A stretch of DNA of 56,598 nucleotides from CAZMXS01 sp964570325 (lineage in GTDB: Bacteria > Verrucomicrobiota > Kiritimatiellia > CAIQIC01 > CAZMXS01). The stretch lies in the NCBI GenBank assembly GCA_964570325.1, contig CAZMXS010000024.1:1-56598 (forward strand), given 5' to 3'. Positions 15,163 to 23,163 of the stretch are shown here, in pieces (the first letter of the stretch is position 1; the number at the start of each line of letters is the position of its first letter). A program made the translations under genes and the position numbers. Under the pieces are notes generated by a model. It made no database searches. It was not told the DNA's origin and worked only from the letters and a program-made list of their open reading frames with translations.

Positions 15163-16390
15163 AACCAATGCTCCACCACCCCACCCGCACGATCATGACC
15201 CGGAGGAGTTCATGGAACAGAAAGCCTTGGCGGAACGAATGAGCCGTATCCGGCACAAGATCATTGTGTTGTCCGGCAAGGGCGGCGTGGGCAAGAGCAC
15301 GGTGGCGGTCAACATCGCGGTAGCGTTGCTGATGGAGGGTTATCGCGTCGGGCTGCTGGACGTAGACATCCACGGTCCCAGCATCCCCGTCATGCTGGGG
15401 ATGCGGGATGAAATCATCCGCGCCGCGGACGGCGCCATCATTCCGGCGGAGCGCGCCGGGCTGAAAGTAATGTCCATCGCATTCCTGTTGCGACAGCGCG
15501 ATGACGCCGTCATCTGGCGCGGCCCCATGAAGATGGGCGTGATCAAGCAGTTTCTCAAAGACGTGGACTGGGGTGATTTGGATTACCTGGTCATGGATTC
15601 GCCGCCCGGGACCGGGGATGAACCGCTTTCCGTCTGCCAATTGGCGGCGCCGATGGACGGCGCAGTGGTGGTCACCACGCCACAAGCTGTGGCAACCGCG
15701 GATGTCCGCAAATCCATTAATTTTTGCCGGCATTTACGACTCCCGGTGCTGGGCGTTGTCGAAAACATGAGCGGGTTTATCTGCCCCAAATGCGGCGCGG
15801 CAACGGACATTTTCAAGACCGGCGGCGGCGAACACATGGCGGCGGAGATGGGCGTTCGCTTTCTCGGTCGGATACCAATTGACCCGCGCATTGGCGAAGC
15901 CTGCGACTCGGGCCGGCCGTTCGTGTATCATCATTCAACATCCGCCGCCGCCCAGGCTTTCAAACCCATTGTGGCGCCGATCCTGGCGCTGTTGGAGACC
16001 GGCACGGCGGAAAAACGGCCGCTTGCCAATAACAAACCAAAGGAGAACAAGATGAAGATCGCGATACCGGTAGCGGCGAGCAAACTCTGCCCCCACTTCG
16101 GGCATTGTGAGCAGTTCGCCCTCATTACAACGGATGAAGAGAAAAAAACAATTATGAACCGGCAAATGTTGACCCCGCCTCCGCATGAACCGGGAATCCT
16201 GCCTCGCTGGCTCCACGAACAGGGCGCCAATGTCATTATCGCGGGCGGTATGGGCCAAAGGGCGCAGGCGCTATTTGCCGAAAACCAGATCAAGGTGGTG
16301 ATCGGGGCCCCGGCGGAAACTCCGGAGAAGCTGGTCGCGGATTATCTGGCCGGCACGCTGCAAACCGGCGCTAACGCTTGCGACCATTAA
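15149..16390 (+). CDS. Mrp/NBP35 Fe-S cluster carrier ATPase fused to a NifX-like domain
   Basis: 413 residues in two parts. Residues about 35-290 are an Mrp/ApbC carrier: deviant Walker A S-G-K-G-G-V-G-K-S-T (42-51), D-V-D-I-H-G-P-S, D-S-P-P-G-T-G-D and the cluster-binding C-P-K-C (212-215) that lets a dimer hold one [4Fe-4S]. An N-terminal His/Asp-rich tail (P-H-P-H-D-H-D) might bind metal. Residues 302-413 are a NifX/FeMo-co type domain with M-K-I-A-I-P-V-A and C-P-H-F-G-H-C. An in-frame ATG with its own ribosome site lies exactly at the join. AGGAG precedes the main start. The fusion suggests direct cluster hand-over from carrier to NifX domain. Confidence 0.92.
   Translation: MKSTETNAPPPHPHDHDPEEFMEQKALAERMSRIRHKIIVLSGKGGVGKSTVAVNIAVALLMEGYRVGLLDVDIHGPSIPVMLGMRDEIIRAADGAIIPAERAGLKVMSIAFLLRQRDDAVIWRGPMKMGVIKQFLKDVDWGDLDYLVMDSPPGTGDEPLSVCQLAAPMDGAVVVTTPQAVATADVRKSINFCRHLRLPVLGVVENMSGFICPKCGAATDIFKTGGGEHMAAEMGVRFLGRIPIDPRIGEACDSGRPFVYHHSTSAAAQAFKPIVAPILALLETGTAEKRPLANNKPKENKMKIAIPVAASKLCPHFGHCEQFALITTDEEKKTIMNRQMLTPPPHEPGILPRWLHEQGANVIIAGGMGQRAQALFAENQIKVVIGAPAETPEKLVADYLAGTLQTGANACDH
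16040..16054 (+). promoter_or_regulatory. Internal ribosome binding site and in-frame start within the Mrp-NifX gene
   Basis: AAGGAG at 16040-16045 is followed seven bases later by an ATG at 16052, in frame with the fusion gene and exactly at the first residue of the NifX-like domain. The site could yield a free 112-residue NifX-like protein beside the full fusion, or could be a relic of a recent gene fusion by loss of a stop codon. Confidence 0.55.
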
Positions 16391-16467
16391 TCGCGACCAT
16401 CCCGAATTTGACCAACACTCAAATGCAGGTACATTAAATCCAACAACCAAGGAAAGGAGCGTTCAAT

Positions 16468-17151
16468 ATGACCGAGCCCGCCAATCCGAGTCTGCCGCTG
16501 ATTGGAGAAAAGGCCCCGTCGTTCAAGGCCAAGACCACGCAGGGAGAAATTGAGTTCCCGAAGTGTTTCGAGGGTAAATGGGTCGTGTTTTTCTCGCACC
16601 CGGCGGATTTCACCCCAGTCTGCACGACGGAATTCATGACCTTCGCCGCGATGCAGCCGGAGTTTGAAAAACGCAACTGCAAGCTGCTGGGGCTCTCCAT
16701 TGACAGCATCTATGCGCATATCGCCTGGCTGCGGACGATCAAGGAGAAAATCCAGTACAAGGACCTGAAGGGCATCGAAGTGACCTTCCCCGTGATCGAG
16801 GATCTCAAGATGGAGGTTTCGCGCGCCTATGGCATGCTCCAGCCGGGTGCCAGCTCAACCCAGGCGGTGCGCGCGGTGTTCATTATTGACCCCAAAGGCG
16901 TCGTGCGCGCGATCCTGTATTATCCGCTGTCGAACGGGCGAAATATGGACGAAGTAATGCGCCTGCTGATCGCGATGCAAACTTCCGACGCAAATGGCAT
17001 CGCCACGCCGGCAAACTGGAGACCGGGCGACGACGTCATCGTGCCGCCGCCGGGTTCCTGCGGCGTGGCCAAGGACCGGGTGGAAAAAACCGATCCGGAC
17101 GTAAAGTGCCTGGATTGGTTCATGTGCTTGAAGAAGTGCCCGAAAATATGA
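16468..17151 (+). CDS. Peroxiredoxin, Prx6 family
   Basis: A 227-residue thiol peroxidase with the long Prx6-type C-terminal domain. The peroxidatic Cys is C52 in H-P-A-D-F-T-P-V-C-T-T-E. Extra cysteines at 198, 214, 220 and 224, especially the C-x3-C end of the archaeal-type enzymes, can act as resolving residues. It reduces H2O2 and organic peroxides in the cytoplasm. GGAAAGGAG lies upstream of the ATG. In the cluster it probably protects oxygen-sensitive Fe-S or thiol enzymes. The gene is followed at once by a strong GC hairpin. Confidence 0.93.
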   Translation: MTEPANPSLPLIGEKAPSFKAKTTQGEIEFPKCFEGKWVVFFSHPADFTPVCTTEFMTFAAMQPEFEKRNCKLLGLSIDSIYAHIAWLRTIKEKIQYKDLKGIEVTFPVIEDLKMEVSRAYGMLQPGASSTQAVRAVFIIDPKGVVRAILYYPLSNGRNMDEVMRLLIAMQTSDANGIATPANWRPGDDVIVPPPGSCGVAKDRVEKTDPDVKCLDWFMCLKKCPKI

Positions 17152-17159
17152 ACGTCCAT

Positions 17160-17192
17160 GGCCCGGCTGGCTGGCGCCCGGCCAGCCGGGCC
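17160..17192 (+). terminator. Perfect 12-bp GC hairpin after the peroxiredoxin gene
   Basis: GGCCCGGCTGGC (17160-17171) and GCCAGCCGGGCC (17181-17192) pair perfectly around a 9-base loop, nine bases after the peroxiredoxin stop. No T-run follows, so it is not a classical intrinsic terminator. It may stabilise the 3' end of the upstream message, attenuate transcription into the genes downstream, or hide the next ribosome site. Confidence 0.55.
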
Positions 17193-17200
17193 GCATACTT

Positions 17201-17473
17201 GTGCAACTCACGCGATTCAACCGCTTACTGGCGTTCGGTTGCGCTCTTTGTCCGGTTTGCATCTGCGCCCGGATGTGGCCGCGCAGCCGGTTCGCCAGGG
17301 TCATGGCGCATCTCGAGAAATACTGCCCGATGTGCCGCGCTTATCGCGCCTTGCGCCAAACGCCCGCCGCACGCCCCAAAGACTCCGGAACCTTCGTTGG
17401 AACCCGCGCCGATGCAGTCTCAAACCGCATAGAAGCACAACGGATCGAATACAATCGTCCGGCCTATCGGTAA
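17201..17473 (+). CDS. Small cysteine-rich hypothetical protein
   Basis: A 90-residue ORF from a GTG at 17201 with two Cys clusters: C-A-L-C-P-V-C-I-C-A-R near residues 14-24 and Y-C-P-M-C-R-A-Y about residue 48. The spacing looks designed for metal or Fe-S binding, or for thiol exchange. The rest is basic and rich in Ala and Arg. I do not recognise a named family. It starts eight bases after the GC hairpin and has no clear ribosome site, so the start is uncertain; if real it belongs to the same transcription unit as its neighbours. Function unknown. Confidence 0.45.
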   Translation: MQLTRFNRLLAFGCALCPVCICARMWPRSRFARVMAHLEKYCPMCRAYRALRQTPAARPKDSGTFVGTRADAVSNRIEAQRIEYNRPAYR

Positions 17474-17596
17474 TTGGTATCCATTGGAGCATTACGCAAA
17501 TGGCGGAATGACAATGTATCTGATGAACTGGAAAACCCCATGGTCAGCCGCAAGCTGCGGCGGTCCATGTTTTGCGCGAAGCCCATGCGGGGCCCG

Positions 17597-18637
17597 ATGA
17601 CCTTGAACGATTTTGAAACGGCGCTGCGCGAAGAGATCGTGCAAGTCACGGGCTGCACCGAGCCAGTCAGTGTGGCCTTTGCCTTCCTGACCGCGCGGCG
17701 TCACCTGCGCAGCGCTTTCGACCCATTAAAAGTCACGGCCCGGCTGACAGCCTCGGCAGAAGTGTTGCGTAATGCGTCCACAGCCGTGACGCCATTCCTG
17801 AACAGGCGAGGATTGCGGGCGGTGGTAGCCGCGGGGCTGGCCTCCAAAGCCAACCAGTTTGACCTGTTTCCGACGCTGGACCGGCGCATGGTCCGGATAC
17901 TACTTCGGCGGCGGAACTGGCTCAAAACCGGGCACAGCGGCCAGCGCCGGGGAGTGCATGTCAGGGCCACGCTAACCATGCCGACAGAATCCGTGAGCGT
18001 GGTAATTGAAGGGCGGCATGACGAGATTCGGTCTGTTGCGCGCAACGGAAAGATTATCTTTAGCGCCACGCCAGCACGGCGCCAACCGTTCGGCCTGACC
18101 GAAATCATGGCGGTGGTCGCGCAACGAAATCGCCGGCTGGAATCCATTGCGCGTGATTTTATCCTGCGGCAGGCGCGCGGCAATCTGTCTTGGCCAGTGC
18201 CCAAGCGCATGGCAGCCCTGATTCAGGCCCGCATGTGTGGAGATTCCATGCCCATCATGACTATCGTGGGATCGGGCAACCATGGCCTGATGCTGGGGGT
18301 TCCATTTTATGCGTTATATCGAAAATACGGTTCCCGAATCCTGCCAGCGGTTCTCCTGACTCTGCTGGCGGTCATTCACATGACGGAACAACACCACCGC
18401 ATCTCTGACGCTTGCGGTCTGGCCACCAAGGCCGCGCCAGCGCTGGCGGCCGGCTTGGCGTATGCCCAAGGCGCGGATCGGTCTCGTATCGAACGTTTGA
18501 TGGCGGACGTCGCGCGAGCCATGCCCCGGTTAAAATGTCATGGCGCCCGCGCCACTTGCGGCGGCAAGGCCTGTCGGGCGCTCAAAGTGGTCATGGCCCA
18601 GGTAAAAGCCATGACGGGAAAGGAGTGGTTGGCTTGA
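17597..18637 (+). CDS. L-cysteine desulfidase-like protein (UPF0597/CyuA family), divergent
   Basis: A 346-residue protein beginning with the family hallmark G-C-T-E-P (Cys20), and with G-S-G-N-H-G in the middle and three closely spaced cysteines near the end (314, 321, 326). In the Fe-S dependent L-cysteine desulfidases and L-serine dehydratase-like proteins these positions bind a [4Fe-4S] cluster. The reaction would turn cysteine into sulfide, ammonia and pyruvate. The protein is short and Arg-rich for the family, and the C-terminal motif is altered, so another substrate is possible. The ATG at 17597 was chosen because the family starts about 18 residues before G-C-T-E-P; the frame is open to 17474. 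Confidence 0.7.
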   Translation: MTLNDFETALREEIVQVTGCTEPVSVAFAFLTARRHLRSAFDPLKVTARLTASAEVLRNASTAVTPFLNRRGLRAVVAAGLASKANQFDLFPTLDRRMVRILLRRRNWLKTGHSGQRRGVHVRATLTMPTESVSVVIEGRHDEIRSVARNGKIIFSATPARRQPFGLTEIMAVVAQRNRRLESIARDFILRQARGNLSWPVPKRMAALIQARMCGDSMPIMTIVGSGNHGLMLGVPFYALYRKYGSRILPAVLLTLLAVIHMTEQHHRISDACGLATKAAPALAAGLAYAQGADRSRIERLMADVARAMPRLKCHGARATCGGKACRALKVVMAQVKAMTGKEWLA

Positions 18638-19266
18638 AATTCGCAATGCGCGACCTGAAAGATAACTTCCGGAAATTGACCGACCGAGAGCAAGTTTATC
18701 TAAAAAACGGCTACAACAGCCGTCGGGCAATCAGTTTTGTGCTGGCTCACACAGGCCGACTGTCGGGACGGACTCTCGATGTTGGGACTGGGAAAGGCCG
18801 TTTCCTGATCCGGCTCGCGCGGCGCGCGAACCGAGTGGTGACGATTGACTCCAATCCCGCCGAGCAACGCTTTGCGCGCATGAATGCCAGCTTGCACGGT
18901 GTAGCCGGCCGTATCCGTTTCGTCATTGCGGATGCCGCCGCCCTGCCCTTTCCGGACCATTCCTTTGACACGGTGGTCTCCATGAACTGCCTGCACCATC
19001 TGCGCGACCTGGAGGCCGTGCTGGCTGAAATCACGCGCGTTATCCGGCCCGGCGGCCGGATCGTACTGGCCGATCTGGACGCCAACGGGTTTCGCCTATT
19101 CGACCGCATGCATCGCCGCGAGGGCCGGCCGCATGAGCGCTTCGCTTATCGCTGGCCGCAGGTTGCCGCGTTGTTGCGCCGGGCCGGATGCGTCGTGCGG
19201 CTAACGCGAGGGGAAAACACCGTTGTGCTGGCTGGACGGGCGCGTCCCCAGACGGAAACGAGCTAA
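18634..19266 (+). CDS. Class I SAM-dependent methyltransferase
   Basis: A 210-residue class I enzyme: motif I L-D-V-G-T-G-K-G-R-F, an acidic I-D-S-N-P at the end of strand 2, D-A-A-A-L-P-F-P-D for the adenine pocket, and the post-motif N-C-L-H-H-L, then V-I-R-P-G-G. It resembles UbiE/Methyltransf_11 enzymes. The substrate is unknown; such genes can methylate quinones, small thiols or metalloids. The likely start is the TTG at 18634, which overlaps the upstream TGA and has AAAGGAG nine bases before; an ATG at 18646 is the alternative. It is translationally coupled to the desulfidase-like gene. Confidence 0.82.
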   Translation: MKFAMRDLKDNFRKLTDREQVYLKNGYNSRRAISFVLAHTGRLSGRTLDVGTGKGRFLIRLARRANRVVTIDSNPAEQRFARMNASLHGVAGRIRFVIADAAALPFPDHSFDTVVSMNCLHHLRDLEAVLAEITRVIRPGGRIVLADLDANGFRLFDRMHRREGRPHERFAYRWPQVAALLRRAGCVVRLTRGENTVVLAGRARPQTETS

Positions 19267-19269
19267 TTT

Positions 19270-20040
19270 ATGAGCCAGAATGGTATGGTTTTGGAAGACT
19301 ATCGCAATCGAGTGCGCGCGCTCGCCGTGAAACACGGACTGAACAACACGGCGGTTACGGTCCGGGCAATGCCGCTCACCCCCGAGGAGGCCATGGGCAC
19401 GCCCGCACGGCGGGATTTCCCAATCCTGGAAGGCAAGGAACGCCTGATCGAGGCAACGGTCAACGGCGCGCGCGGACAAGCGTTCACCGATTGCGCCTCG
19501 GAATACAATGGAACATTCCTCGATGTGCTGAATATGCCGCTGGACAACAATCGCGACCGGGCCGTTTTTCTGGCGGCGACCAATGCCGCGCTGGCTCATC
19601 TGCGGCTGGCGACCGGAACAGTTCACTGCAAGCACAACGATCCCGAGAAATGCGCTTTTGACATTGCCATGTCAGCGCGTATCACGGATGCGCAAACCGT
19701 CGGGTTGGTTGGATTCAATCCCGCCATCGCCGAGGCGCTCGTGAAGGAGTTCGGAACGGAAGCGGTGCGAATCACCGACTTGAATCCGCAAAACATCGGG
19801 ACCACCAAGTTCGGTGTCACGATCTGGGACGCGCGCGCCCAGACTCCTGAACTCGTCAAAACCCGCGACCTGATCCTGGCGACCGGCACCACGCTGGTCA
19901 ATGGGACCTTCGACGAACTCCTGACACGGGTCCGCGCCGCCCGCAAACGGCTGGTCTTTTACGGCGTTACCGCCGCAGGGGTCTGCCGGGTATTGGGCTT
20001 GGAACGCTGGTGCGCGCTGGCACAGGATGGCGGGCCATGA
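19270..20040 (+). CDS. DUF364 (putative heavy-metal chelation) protein A
   Basis: A 256-residue protein with the DUF4213-like N-terminal half and the Rossmann-like DUF364 half. Typical blocks are V-G-L-V-G-F-N-P in the middle, D-L-N-P-x-N-I-G, and T-G-T-T-L-V-N-G-T-F-D-E-L-L near the end. DUF364 proteins are described as possible heavy-metal chelation factors from structure and genomic context, but their biochemical role is not established. It starts at an ATG three bases after the methyltransferase stop and overlaps the next DUF364 gene by four bases, so it is probably part of a two-subunit complex. Confidence 0.8.
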   Translation: MSQNGMVLEDYRNRVRALAVKHGLNNTAVTVRAMPLTPEEAMGTPARRDFPILEGKERLIEATVNGARGQAFTDCASEYNGTFLDVLNMPLDNNRDRAVFLAATNAALAHLRLATGTVHCKHNDPEKCAFDIAMSARITDAQTVGLVGFNPAIAEALVKEFGTEAVRITDLNPQNIGTTKFGVTIWDARAQTPELVKTRDLILATGTTLVNGTFDELLTRVRAARKRLVFYGVTAAGVCRVLGLERWCALAQDGGP

Positions 20041-20774
20041 GGATTTTGGACGCCTTGATTGACAGCCTGCCGGCACAAGATGCGCCGGTGGAGAATATGT
20101 GCGCGGGTGCGTTCTGGACGGCTGTGACGACCCGGCACACTGGTCTGGCCACGACCTGCCGCGAACAGGATTTGCAGCACAGTGATCATCCCTGCATGGT
20201 GAAGAATGCCGGTGCCTTGATCGGGCAAAGGGCGGGCGATCTGGTGGAATATGTCCGTTCAGATGACACGGTCAGCGCATCCATCGGCATGGCGACCATC
20301 AACTCGCTGCTGGAAATAAACGAAGTTCGATGCGTTGAGCAAGGCGCTTATGAGGTTCTGGCGGAACGTGGGCGGGGGCGGGATATTGCCGTGGTCGGAC
20401 ACTTTCCGTTTATTCCCAAATTACGCGAGACCGCCCGCAATGTCTGGGTAGTTGAAAAACACACGCGTCCGGGAGATTACGGCGCGGACGAGGCCGTCCG
20501 CATCCTGCCCAAGGCTGAAGTGGTGTGCCTGACCGCGACGGCTTTCATCAACCACAGCATTGAGGATTTGCTGGCGTTGTGCCATGACAGCTACGTGGTC
20601 CTGACAGGGCCGAGCTCACCGCTGACACCGGTACTATTCGATTTCGGCATCGGCGCAATCTGCGGCACGCGCGTGACCGACGCCGCAGCCGTGTACCGTT
20701 ATGTCAGCCAAGCCGCCACCTTCAAACAAATTCGCGGACATGGCGTGCGCCTGCTGACCATGATGCGCCCATGA
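20037..20774 (+). CDS. DUF364 (putative heavy-metal chelation) protein B
   Basis: A 245-residue relative of the upstream gene with the same two halves: the early N-M-C-A-G-A-F-W segment, V-V-G-H-F-P-F-I in place of V-G-F-N-P, and L-T-A-T-A-F-I-N-H-S-I-E-D-L-L near the end. Cys residues in the first half (for example in T-T-C-R-E) and His residues could bind metal. The ATG at 20037 overlaps the preceding stop, and its own stop overlaps the metallo-hydrolase start. Two diverged neighbours of one family suggest a heteromer. Function is inferred only from the family name and from the metal-related cluster. Confidence 0.82.
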   Translation: MRILDALIDSLPAQDAPVENMCAGAFWTAVTTRHTGLATTCREQDLQHSDHPCMVKNAGALIGQRAGDLVEYVRSDDTVSASIGMATINSLLEINEVRCVEQGAYEVLAERGRGRDIAVVGHFPFIPKLRETARNVWVVEKHTRPGDYGADEAVRILPKAEVVCLTATAFINHSIEDLLALCHDSYVVLTGPSSPLTPVLFDFGIGAICGTRVTDAAAVYRYVSQAATFKQIRGHGVRLLTMMRP

Positions 20775-21601
20775 AGATCACCATTATCGTGGATAACCAG
20801 GTCCGGCCGGGGTTGGTTGCCGAACATGGCTTGAGCTTCTGGTTGGAAACAAATGCCGGGAACCTCCTGTTCGATACGGGCCAGGGCGCGGCATTTGAAT
20901 CCAACGCCGGCGCACTGGGCATCCCATTGGAAACCGCCGGCGCCATTGTCCTCAGCCATGGTCATTATGACCATACCGGCGGCCTTCCAATCGCCTGTAC
21001 GCGCAACCGGGCGGCTCCGGTTTATCTTCATCCGGACGCACTGGCAACACGGTTCAGCATCCGCGACGGTGTGGCCAAACCAATCGGCATGCCCGGCTTC
21101 AGCCGACAGGCTTTACAGGCCGCCAAATCGCGCATCCGATGGACAACCGGTCCGACCGAAGTTCTGCCCGGTGTTTACGTAACCGGTCCAATTCCGCGCC
21201 GGCATGAGTTGGAAGACACCGGCGGACCTTTTTTCATGGATACGGCGGGCCGCCAAGCTGACCCAATCCCGGACGACCAGGCGCTCTGGGTGGACACCCC
21301 CAACGGCGCGGTGATTGTGCTCGGCTGCGCGCATTCCGGTGTTATCAACACACTCGCTTGCATCAGCGCGCAGCGGGGTCAGTCCAACGTCCATGCCGTG
21401 ATCGGCGGGATGCACCTGGCAGCCGCGTCCGCCGCGCGATTGGACGCGACCGCACAGGAGTTGGCCCAATGCCAGGCAAAGCGATTCGTGCCCTGCCATT
21501 GCACCGGCGAGGCCGCGGTTCGATATCTCGCCGACCGATTTCCCGGAATGCTAACCGCCGGGATGGCCGGGATGACACTGGAGCTGTCAACCGCTGACTA
21601 A
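20771..21601 (+). CDS. Metallo-beta-lactamase-fold hydrolase, RFA-P synthase-like group
   Basis: A 276-residue protein with the metal motif H-G-H-Y-D-H (residues 63-68), a later G-C-A-H-S-G and C-H-C-T-G-E-A near the end that carry further ligand candidates. It resembles the 7,8-dihydropterin-6-methyl-4-(beta-D-ribofuranosyl)aminobenzene phosphate synthase-like family of metal-dependent hydrolases and oxygen-reactive enzymes found in anaerobes. The substrate is not predictable. It is last in the plus-strand cluster, coupled to the DUF364 gene by an ATGA overlap. No terminator is evident in the 104-base gap to rseP, which converges on it. Confidence 0.86.
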   Translation: MKITIIVDNQVRPGLVAEHGLSFWLETNAGNLLFDTGQGAAFESNAGALGIPLETAGAIVLSHGHYDHTGGLPIACTRNRAAPVYLHPDALATRFSIRDGVAKPIGMPGFSRQALQAAKSRIRWTTGPTEVLPGVYVTGPIPRRHELEDTGGPFFMDTAGRQADPIPDDQALWVDTPNGAVIVLGCAHSGVINTLACISAQRGQSNVHAVIGGMHLAAASAARLDATAQELAQCQAKRFVPCHCTGEAAVRYLADRFPGMLTAGMAGMTLELSTAD

Positions 21602-21705
21602 CAACCTCACGTCACCGGAACTATGCGGCACCAGGCAACCAGCCATGCGCCAAGTATCCTGAGCATGCAAGCGCCTTGCCACAAGTTCCCAGTCCGGTTT
21701 CAATC

Positions 21706-23118
21706 CTACGGCATCACATTGGTCGAGACCGCCGGCGCGGCATTTGTCGCCGTCGGCAGACTGTTGGTCGCAACGACCGCATGGGCGGCCCGGTCCTTGC
21801 CTGGGAAAAGCGGCACGACCCAGCGCATCACGTCGCGATAGGTCAGCAGCAGGAACAAGCCAATCAACAGCGTAGCGAAGACATTGACCGTGATATTGAC
21901 CACCCGCGCGGGGACACGGCGGCGCGTGATCAATTCCCACAGCGAGAAGCAGATATGCCCGCCGTCCAGCACCGGAACCGGCAACATGTTCAGAATCGCC
22001 AGGTTGACATTCAGCATACAGGTAAACCAGAGCGCCAGGATGAAGCTGTTCTGGATCGTCAGCCAGAACATGAACAAGATCGCGATCGGACCGCCGACCG
22101 CCTGCGAGGCGGCCTTCGCCTCCTTGGGCGTCAACAGCGCCCGCAGGAACCGGACAATCACTGTGGCATGGTCGCGAATCTGCGCCATTGGTTTGGGATG
22201 CACGACCGAGTCATAATCCATATCCATCGTATTGAAAATTATTCCAATGAGCGCGCGGCCGGCCTTGGCGTCATACTTCGGCCGCATTTGGACAGTCAGG
22301 TCGGTTTTGCCGCGGCGGATAACGGCCGGCACCGTCTGATCGCGGGCCAAATTGACCATTTCAATCAGATGTTCGCGACTATAGAGCTTCTTCCCGTTAA
22401 ATTCCAAAATCCGGTCGCCCGACTTCAACCCGGCCTCCGCCGCGCTCGAACCGGGCACGACGCTGGCGACCGAACAGATATTCATCCAGCCAATGCCGGC
22501 CACCGCGCGGACACCCATCCAATTTTTTTCGGTCGCCACCACCGCCGTCTTGACGCCGGCCGGCGCGCGCACATTGAGAGTGACCTGTGTCGCCAGCGCG
22601 CTTTTCATCAGCAAGTCTTCCCAATTGCGCACCGGTTCGCCGTTGACGGCGGTGATCTCATCGCCCAACGCCAGCCCCTGCTTGAAAACGGCGCTATTGG
22701 TTGAAATATAGCCGATCACACAATTGCGCTCGTGCGGCGCAGACGGCTTGCCGGCCCAGTACACGACATAAGCGATCAGGAATGCGAGCAGCATGTTGCC
22801 GATGGCGCCGGCCGCCGCCACGATGATTTTCTTCCAGGGCGCGACAGGCGGCAGCATCTGGCCGTCCTCGCGCTTCTCCTCCGTTCCGCCCGGATCCATC
22901 TGCGGCAAGGCGACGTAGCCGCCGAACGGGATGACGCCGATCTTGTAGACAATGCCATTCACCTTGCGCTTCCAAAGCGCCGGGCCAAAGCCGATAGAGA
23001 AAGTCTCGATCACCATACCGCACCAGCGGGCAGTGAGGTAATGACCCAGTTCATGGACAAAGATGGTGATACCGAACAGAATCAACACCATCAGAATAGT
23101 ATAAATAGTCAGCAACAT
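21706..23118 (-). CDS. rseP: Site-2 intramembrane metalloprotease RseP
   Basis: A 470-residue membrane zinc protease: H-E-L-G-H (residues 22-26) in the first helix, further helices around residues 104-124 and after 330, one clearly visible PDZ-like region around I-S-T-N-S-A-V-F-K-Q-G-L-A, a second after V-V-P-G-S-S-A-A-E-A-G-L, and the third metal ligand in V-P-V-L-D-G-G-H. RseP cleaves membrane-bound anti-sigma factors and signal peptide remnants. The C-terminal 30 residues are Ala/Thr/Asn rich and unlike the family. It follows cdsA by 45 bases in the common envelope gene order, although dxr is missing between them. GGAAAG precedes the ATG. Confidence 0.94.
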   Translation of the reverse strand: MLLTIYTILMVLILFGITIFVHELGHYLTARWCGMVIETFSIGFGPALWKRKVNGIVYKIGVIPFGGYVALPQMDPGGTEEKREDGQMLPPVAPWKKIIVAAAGAIGNMLLAFLIAYVVYWAGKPSAPHERNCVIGYISTNSAVFKQGLALGDEITAVNGEPVRNWEDLLMKSALATQVTLNVRAPAGVKTAVVATEKNWMGVRAVAGIGWMNICSVASVVPGSSAAEAGLKSGDRILEFNGKKLYSREHLIEMVNLARDQTVPAVIRRGKTDLTVQMRPKYDAKAGRALIGIIFNTMDMDYDSVVHPKPMAQIRDHATVIVRFLRALLTPKEAKAASQAVGGPIAILFMFWLTIQNSFILALWFTCMLNVNLAILNMLPVPVLDGGHICFSLWELITRRRVPARVVNITVNVFATLLIGLFLLLTYRDVMRWVVPLFPGKDRAAHAVVATNSLPTATNAAPAVSTNVMP

Positions 23119-23163
23119 AGGTTTCTTTCCGATCTTGATTGGCTGAGTAATAATTGCATGTCA

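Noticed and set aside
17160..17192. Classical intrinsic terminator reading of the GC hairpin
   Set aside because: No T-run follows the stem; kept as a hairpin of uncertain role.
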